Below, piece after piece: positions 51,001-60,000 of a DNA stretch of 64,000 nt. Every line of letters begins with the position of its first letter. Positions within the stretch are counted from its first letter, which is position 1. Both the position numbers and the translations under genes were made by a program. Source of the stretch: Tyto alba (taxonomy: Eukaryota > Chordata > Aves > Strigiformes > Tytonidae); contig NW_024881295.1 in assembly GCF_018691265.1 (NCBI RefSeq), positions 21,938,243-22,002,242 of the forward strand, read 5' to 3'. The notes below the pieces were generated by a model. It searched no databases. It was given only the letters and a program-made list of their open reading frames with translations, and was not told the origin of the DNA.

Positions 51001-54000
51001 TTTTTCCCAGTCTTCCTACTTCAGCCTCCCTGCCTGACAGTTGGAAAGGGCCCACTTGGATCAGGGATCTGAACACAGAACCTGTCCACCAGACAGTGCA
51101 GCACAGGTCTGCAGATGGGGTTATTTGCCAAAGCATGCTGACTAAAGCCCATCTCACTTGTTTCCCACGTTTTCTTTCTTCCTTCTATTTCTTCTGCCTA
51201 TTGCAGAACATTTGCAGATTCAAAAATGAAAAAAACAACGTTCTGGTTTCGTTCGACAGCGGGGCCTGGGCTGCACATTCAGCTTGGCCCGAAAGCTAAC
51301 AAAAGGAGTAGGTGGCATCCATCAAAAGGAAGTCGTTCTGGACCTATCGCACTATACCAACTTACACAGGGTCTTTTGCATAACAAATGCATGCACAGTA
51401 GCATTCGGGGTGCTTTCTGAATACCAATGAAGCAGCGTGGAGTACCCTCCCCTCCAAAGAAGCACATTCCTCATTCGGCTACAAAAGTGTCACAATTAAT
51501 GAAGCTGTAGGGACCCCTTGCTCTGAACGTGTCCAATTCCTCCTGGACGCTGCTACCCTGCCCCTGGAGAGGGAAGGGAGAGGGGGGGCCCTGCCCAGGC
51601 ACTCTGGTTGCAGCAGGCGCTCTCTTTTGCTGGCTTGCTGGGGACGTAGCTGCCTCTGCTCTACGTTCCGAATGGGCTAAGACAGCTGGAGCCCACCCAA
51701 AGTACATGCGACGTTAGAGAGCAGATAAATGGAAAGGAGTTAAATAGTGGCCTCTTAACGAGAGTCAAATTGGTTGTGAACTCAGAGCTCCTCTGGCCCC
51801 AGTCCAGTCACCCAGGAAAACCACGAGCTCCTCCGTTCTTGCCACTGCACAAATGGTGACCCATTTTGGTTCTCTTCCCTTGCAACTGTTCTGTTTTGGT
51901 TTTAAAGAAATGTGCTAGTTTCACAGCCCGGAGGACTTTCCCCAGACCAGCTGCACATACGTCTTAAGCTGCCCTTGTCCTCTAGGCAAGATTACAGTGC
52001 CGTGACAGGCGCTGCAATCATCTGGGCTGCGCCACATAACACAGTATAAACCAAACCCCAGTCTCCTCCTCGTAGAGCCAAATGGTCCTACTGAGAGTTG
52101 ACAGATTTAGGTGTCTAAAAGTTGACAGATTTAGGTGTCTAAGAGTTGATAGATTTAGGTGTCTAAGAGTTGATAGATTTAGGTGTCTAAGAGTTGATAG
52201 ATTTGGGTGTCTAAGAGTTGATAGATTTGGGTGTCTAAGGACTGCCCCTGTATGAGATGCCCTTATAAAATGTTCCCCGGTTTATTCTGCCATGATTATA
52301 AAAAGGCCAGTGCGGGTATCTTTTGCTGGTGTGTATTGTTGAATAAAGGGGCCAACCACCTATGTTAGGAGCTAGAGAGCGTAAGGGTGGCCTCCAGCCA
52401 CCCCGGCCCTCCTCCGCCCTGCCTGACGTTCAAGCTCCGAAGACAGGTCGGCATTCCTTTGCTTCGGACGGGGCAGATCTCGTGGGCACTGCACCTCAGG
52501 GGTGCTCCCGCGAGAGGAGGTGGGAAGAGAAGGTACGGGAACCGGGCGTTGCGCCTCGCTGGCCTGAGAACGCCGCCACGATTTTCATGGCGATGGCTGC
52601 AAGGCCGCGGGTTAATCCCCGCGGCGCGGGGAGCTGCAGGAGCAGGGCGTGAGCCCCCCGTCCCGCGCCCCCCTCCAGCCGCACAGAGTGCTGCTCGCCG
52701 GGTATAGGAGGCGCCTGACGGCCTCTCAGCCCCGCCGCTCTCCTACCCTGGGCACGGAGGAGGCGAAGCGGCGCGGAGCCCCGTCACACAAAGCGTGACC
52801 CGCCGGCCGGGGCACAGCCTCCGCTTTGCCCCGCGGGTGCCGGTGGCTCCGGCGCCAGGGGTTTGGGGGTGGGGGGGGGGGGGACCCCGTGCACGCTTAC
52901 CGGGGTGCCGACTGGTGCTGCTTACTCTTCCTGGCGGAGGCGGCGGGCGGCTGGCGCATGACGTGAGCCACCCCCACGTTGACGGGCTGGGTGGCGGGGA
53001 GAGCCACGTGGCTGGCCAACAGCGCGGGCTGCTGCATGATGGGGTTGTAATGGCTGCCGTGGGCGTGGGTGTTTCTGCAAAGCGGGGGAGACGGGCACGC
53101 GTTTAGAATGCGGCTCCCCGGCCGGCTCCCGCCGCCCTTCACCGAGGCGCCGTTGGGGCCCCGTCCCCCCCCCCGCCGAGGAAGGAGCGTTTCCCCCAAG
53201 GGAGCGGGGAAGCCGCAGCCTCTGCCCTTCTCCCCCCTCCCCGGGGGGCTCTGCGGCCTCGCAGCAGCCCGTCCCTCCCCACCCCGGCTCTTCTCACGCC
53301 TCCTCCGGCACCCCCGGGCGCTTCAGGGAGCCGCCAGTTTACCTCCAGTCTGCCAGTGGTTGGGTGCCCGCCATGGACTCCGGGATGACGGTGGCGTGCT
53401 GGACAGAAGTGTGGGTGGCCACCCCGGTCAGCTGCTGCCAGGCCGGAGGGAGCAGGATCTGCTGGGTGCCACTGGGCCACGCTTGCTGCCGGGCAGAGGG
53501 AAAACAACTTCTTAAGAAGAGGTGTCGTGCACCGAGCGGGAGCGGTGGTCCGTGCTCAGCTGGGGCTGCGGGTAGCAATGGCGGCCGTACCACCTAACTC
53601 TTAGAACTTTTTAGTCACAGATGACAAATACTGGTAGGAAGCCACAGTAAAAGCAGTCAAAGTTATCGACAGGGAGAGCGCGAAGGAGGGGAAAAAAAAA
53701 AAAAATCCCTGCCATCCAAAGCAGCAGCTATGTTTTAAGCCTAACTGGGAAAGGGAGGAATCAAAACTGGTCGGCATTTCAACCCAAACATCAAACCCTT
53801 TAGCACCCTTTGACCCTCCAGATCAGCTGGGAACTCTGGCCCCATTGTTATTTTCCGCCCCCCTACAGCCAATTTTCCCAACAGGACCTAAACGACTACA
53901 GGAACTTAAGAGGAACTAAAAAGGAGAATGAACTTTTCAAGGATCAAGAAAAGAGAACAGGGGGCTTCAAGGTTTTTGTGAGGAGGGAAGAAGGTGAATT

Positions 54001-57000
54001 TTGGGGCACCGAGAAGGAATGAGCATCGAGTGCTCCTCAGGAGGAACATCTTGCTGCATGGGCCAAGGAGCTCGGTCGCCGGCTGCCAGCTCCCCAGGAG
54101 GCCCCCGGCCAAAGCAGAGCCGAGCCCTGCCCACTACACCTGGCACGTCTGTCCTCCCCACGTGCCCTCCAGCCCTTTCTGAGCGGGTGCCCCCCTTGCA
54201 GGGGTGGAAAACTCTGCCCTGCAAGTTGACTCATCCCCCTGCTCCGCAATCATCTCTCCAGCTGCATCGCCCCTGGCATCAGCCAGCTCGTCCCGCGCCG
54301 GTGACTCCACACACGACCCAGATGATTTTGTTTTCTGACTTGGGGAACTTTCTTTGCTACGTGCTGCCTGAAGGCGGCTCTGGCAGCAACTCGCTGCCTG
54401 GGCTGGGGACCACAGGGGTACCGGCTATGGCCCTCCTTAGTCCCAATCGGCACTGCTATACGGGGCCCACGTTGTGTTAGCTCACAGCTCTAAGGAGGCT
54501 AAATTTTAGAGGGGAGGCTTCTGCCAGGCACTCATTTGTCCCCACCTCCATCCTCATAAGAATCCTGTTAACTGTCCCTATGATCCCCTCCTATCCTCCA
54601 GTAAAAAAAAAAAAAACAAAACAAACAAACACAACCCTCCCTCACCATCCCCCCAGAAACACCTTTTCCCTGTTCTGCTCCAAAGTTTGACTGTCTTGTA
54701 ATTTTCCATGCTGCTGCATTAGATGGAAAGACTGCTATGATGAGGCCTCTCAGCAACATCTGCAAAGGATGGGCAGTCAGAGGGCTCTTGAGAGCTCTTC
54801 ATCTAAGGAGCCACAACCATGGACTGGTGCTGCTCGGAGCGAGGAGGAGGAGGAGGCGAAGACCCGAAAGGATCACGGAGGAAAAAAGCTTTTTTTTTTT
54901 CTCAGCTTTGATATAAAAGAGGAGACTATACTACTGTTGCAGTCAGTCCCCGGGGACTACCTGGATTTACTTGCACAGAAAACTGTTTCCTCCCTTTTCA
55001 GGAAGAGAACCGAACAAATCTAAGCTCCTTTCCCGACTGCAGTGCATAAATTTAGACTCAGTGTCAGGGTCCAGGCACAACTTCCTCGCTCATTAGGTAA
55101 GGACCACTGAATGATTTAATCTGCAGATAAGACTTGCCTAGGCCGATCCACTTAGCAGAGTGTGCTGTGCTTACACACGGGAGGCTTGCGCCGGCAGCCG
55201 CAGCCCATTCTCAGTTTTTGCATTCGTGTGAAATTGTGCCGCCGCCGCGGGGCACCGCGCTGGCCCCCGCGCTCAGGAGCTGGTGGGTTGCCCGGTGCCA
55301 CACAGCTCCCACCTCGGATGCAGAGAAAAAACAACTAATGGAATAAGTGTGTTTGTTCTGCAAGGTGGTGGGCAGGACCGCGCTGGGAAGAAGTGTTGCT
55401 GGGAAGGAGTTAAAAGGAGAGAAAATCAAGAATTCAGGGCATTATTCAAGGACAGGGGACAGTTCTGGGTCACGTCATGGAAGCCTGCCAGGAAACAGTA
55501 CAGCTTTGTCTCTTTTGAGATCTGAAGCTGCAGAGAGCTATTAGCAAAGACAGGAGCAGCCTCCTTTCACTGGTCTCTGTGCGTACCGTATGTGGACCAC
55601 GCTTGCTTGGAAGGGTGAAAATAGACCCAGAGAAGTTACACGTAAGTTACTTTTGACACTGGCTCTGCATCTTCCAGGCTGTTTTCTCTGTCTAGCACCA
55701 CGCCACAGGCTGCAGACACACCACAGCTGCCAGAGGTGATGCCCAAAATCAGCCAGTGGGTCCCCCCAGCCCCTGGAGCTCCTTCCCCTGCCCCTCCTTC
55801 GGGACTGCTGGGTCTCATACGAGATGCAGAGGGAGCGCTGGATGCTGTCTGCGCTGGGATGCAGCGAGGCTTTGCCAAGGAACAGCCCTCCTGCGCTGCG
55901 TGCTGGGAAGGGGGGAGAAGGCTCGATGGCACTGCCCAGTGCTGGGAACACCAGGAGCAGCACCGTGCCTCATCAGGGGGACAAATGAGGCAGGTGGAAA
56001 GACAGAAGTGGGCTCCGGAGGCACTAACGCTCTCTGCCCGGGACAGTCCCTCTAGTAGTTGCAGCAATTGCACGGTCTGGTCTGAAGAGCATTAGATAAG
56101 CAGCTGTGCATGAGAGGAACAGCTCTCTGCTGAGGGAGAGATACGCAGCCGCCCAGAGATCAGATGTGACTACAATGCATTACAAAGAAGCTGTGTTTTT
56201 CCATTCAGGAAACTGGAATTGGGTACAGATTTGTTTATCAGCCCAGCTGCTCAGCCCGAACCGAGCGAGGCCCGTGGACACCAGATGCCACCGGCATCAA
56301 TCAGAGCGCTTGCCATCAGAGCAGCAGCTAGCATGTCTCATTGCGTGAGACAGACAGCTATATCAACAGGCAGACCACCTCTCTTTTATTGAATCAAAAC
56401 CTAAAAATCTATGCAAGTGAGGAGTGTTTCTCAGAAACGGCTTAAATTCCCTTGTGGAAGTGACAGTGAATAAAACGTCAGTAGAAATATGAGAGGGGCA
56501 GTCCGTGAAATGGGAGTTCATGTCGCAGGGGCAGCGCAGAAATTGGGAGCAAAGCTCCTCCTGAACACTCTCCCTCCCTCCCACAGACCGCGTGGTGACT
56601 CCAACAAGGTCACTTCAAGAAGAAAGAAGGAGCTGGAGGTCCTGAGATCTTTCAGGATCCTGCTGCCCATGTAATGCTTCAGACCTGAGCCTCATCCCTC
56701 AAGCCCCACGCAGCAGCACACCCCAGGAGGCCTGGCAGAAGGGTGGGACGTGCAAAGCTCTGTCACCTCCTTCACCCACTGCCTTGGCTGACCTCCTGCA
56801 CAAGCAAAAAAGTGCCCACAACCATGCCTGCTTCTTGCTTTGCCACCGGTCCCCCTGCCTCTTAGGCTCTCCTTCCTGAGCAAACAGGAGATGTGGCCCA
56901 CACAGGTTGTTACAGCAGGCTGCACCAGAGACAGGTTGGATGTTCCAGACAGCCCTCTAACAAAGACTCTGCTATTGGGAAGGGGCAGGGCACGTTAGCT

Positions 57001-60000
57001 AAGGGAAATCATGCAGGCTGCAAGTTGTGTTTCCATCTGCCTTCACCAGACAAATGTGACTGGCAGCTGGCAAAGACAGACAATTGGACCAAGTCTCACC
57101 CCAGCAACGCAACCCCCAGGCCTAAACCCCAAAGTCTGCTGCTACGTGACTGCGTATGACTGCACTGGTATTAAGGAAGGCATGGCAGATCAACCCATCC
57201 TGAGTCAGAGGCATGCATTTTTGACTTGCAGATCATCTTTTCCAGGCTGCACAACTTAGTATTAAGTATACTAGGTGCCTTGGGTTTTGTTTTGGTTTGT
57301 TTTTTTTTTTGCCAGAAACATGCCTGATATTGGCAGAGGTGCCATGGCACCAGCCGAAAAACCAATAGGGGCACATTCACTGAAGCCAGCACAGGGAGGA
57401 ATGAACTGCCCCTCCTTTTTGAGGAGCTGGGGTTCCCCTCGAGGATGTGCATGTGATCGGTGATACCCATTCCTGTTTGGGAATTTCCTGGGAGGAACCA
57501 TGCTTTTCCTGCGAGCGTTATTTCAGACACAATTGTGCCAACAAATGCTGCTGACAAGGAGAGCTTCTTGGCTGTGGGGCCCTTGCCTCTGCTCCCTACA
57601 TCTCTCTCATAACTTAAGAGCAGAGGGGCAGCTCGTAAAACAGAAGGGTGCAAACCTAAAGCATGGAAGATATTTATCGGCAGCGTGGAATTCACCAGCG
57701 AAACTCCTGGCTACACACTACCACTGACATCGTGAGTTCAGGAGGACGCAGGAAGGTTACTACTAATTCCTCCTCAGCAGAGGCCTGACACAGCTTCCCC
57801 TGAGGCTTCCCTCCGATTCCAGTGGCGAAGCAGAAGGAAAGAAGGTCTTTCCAGAGACTTCTGCAACTCTGACACAGCCTTTGAGCTGAACAATGAACTG
57901 GGGGAGGTTTGGGTATTCTGGAGAAGGCTGCAGACCCTTATACAGCTGCCCAAGTCTCCAAACTGCACCACAGAAGGCCCCCAAAGCAAGCTACTCTCCT
58001 CAGCCTCCAAGATCTAAACACCACACAAAATACCTGCTGAGCTCAGCGCCTTCAGGTCTCCTTACCTGTGTGAGGAGTCCTGGCTGGATCTGCAGAGGCT
58101 GGGCCCCAGGAGCCTGAGTGACAATGGGAACGGCGTTCTCCATCCGAACTGAGTAGCCAGCGTGCTTCGAAGGGGAGGCTTGTAACCCTGTTCCGCCAGC
58201 ACAGAAGGTACAGCATTAGCCATCAACAGCACTGCTAGGGACAGGGGATCTCGTTTTCAGAGGTCCCTAAAGGCGGTTGCCAATGTCCACTTAAATTGCA
58301 GCGTTCAGTCCCTCTGAAAAAAATCGGGCTCTCGGAGTCCCACTTATTGTAGCTCAGCCCAAAGATGTCCTTCAAGTGTTCATAAACATGATACGTGTAC
58401 AAGGGTGCAGAAAAGACATCGTCAAAGATGTTAAGGGATTAACTGAGTTCATATTTTTAGGGTACCTCAAATGCACGGGAAACATACCAGTGCAATGCGT
58501 ACAGGGAGAAAAGGAAGAGAGGGGAGGCAATGGTTTCTCTTCCCCCATATTCTCTGGTTTGACAACAGAAAATGGTCCTTGCCAGACAAAACTCATCGCT
58601 ATGGGAGAATGCTCTCTTCAGACCAAAGTGGGACAGTGGGATGGGAATCCAGGACTCTGTACTCCCTCAGCCTTGGCAGGGACAGGTGATTTTCTCTTGC
58701 ACAGCTGCTCAGGACTCTTAGTTAAAAGTCTCTCATTTGACCACGTAATCTAGCACACCCCAACTCATCACTGCTGACTCAGCCACGCACTAGCCCAACT
58801 GAGCTGGAGGAAGCTTCCCTCTCCCCCACCTTAGTGCAACGGCACAGCCGGTGCTACCTCCTCTGCTTTAGAGCCTTCTCAAGACAGCAAGCAGAAGACG
58901 TTAGCTTACATATTCTAGCAATACATTTCTGAAGTCAAGCCCCTGAGATGCATTCTAACTATGTAGAAGAGGTCTAGCTAGACTCTCCTAGTTCAGAAGA
59001 GCCTTGATAATCTTGCAGAACATTTAACAAGTGCCTAGAGACTGCTGCACAGACAGGCTTGTAGAAATGAAGAGCAGAAGTTGCACCAGCTGAATCAAGG
59101 TCTATTTAGACCACTTCCTACAGATTCCCAGCTAGTTTTTTTTTCCAAATTGCTGCAGCATATAAAGTCAAGAGGAGGACAAGTGGCTAAATCTGATCAT
59201 CACCCAAGTTGTCTGACAACGGTGCCTGCCACTGGTATACATGGGCAGGGCTGTTTGTGGCAGGGCTGGAGCTGAAGGAATTGTACTAATAAATGGTCCC
59301 AAGCGTCTGTTACGGGGGCAAACCCTCATCCCCACCAGCGCTGCACTCCCTGCTGCATTAACCTCCTGAGTCCTGCTTTTGACAACTGAATCCCTGAGAA
59401 GTGATGAACCCGCTATTTATGTGGTGATTTATCGTTGTGGTCGGGGAAAGTTTTCAAGTCCACTGAAGTGAGGCAGAAGAGCCTCAAACTCTGTTCAGGG
59501 CAAAGGATGACAAATATCACCTACTCTCCCCCAGCTCCTCCCCAGCGCTTGCCCCGTTGTTTTAGACCAGCCACCTCCGACTCATGATGTTGGAGGTGCC
59601 TGCAAGATCCTCCGCTGTGGCAAACGTTCCCACCTGCAACAGCCTCACTGCTCCGATTCACGAGGCCAGCAATTTTTCTGCCCCACGACCCGCGCTAAGC
59701 AGGCTTGTTTCCAACGAGAGCTGGGTGACGAAACCGCAGCGGGGAGGGAGCAGCGGCTGGCCGAGACCCGGCGAGGCTGCTCCTTACCTTGGAAGCCTGG
59801 GGGGCAGACGATGAGAGCTTGCTGGAAGGGGTCGGGCCGGGCGCAGATCTGCGCTGTTCCTGTCTGCAGGGGCATGCTCCGCTGGGCCACCGCAGCCATG
59901 GACGCCGCTGAGGGCTGGTAGAGTGCAGATTGGTAATTTAGTATGGAGACCTCGGGGTTGGCTAAGGAAATAGTGGCACTGGAGGAGGTGGGAGCCAGGT

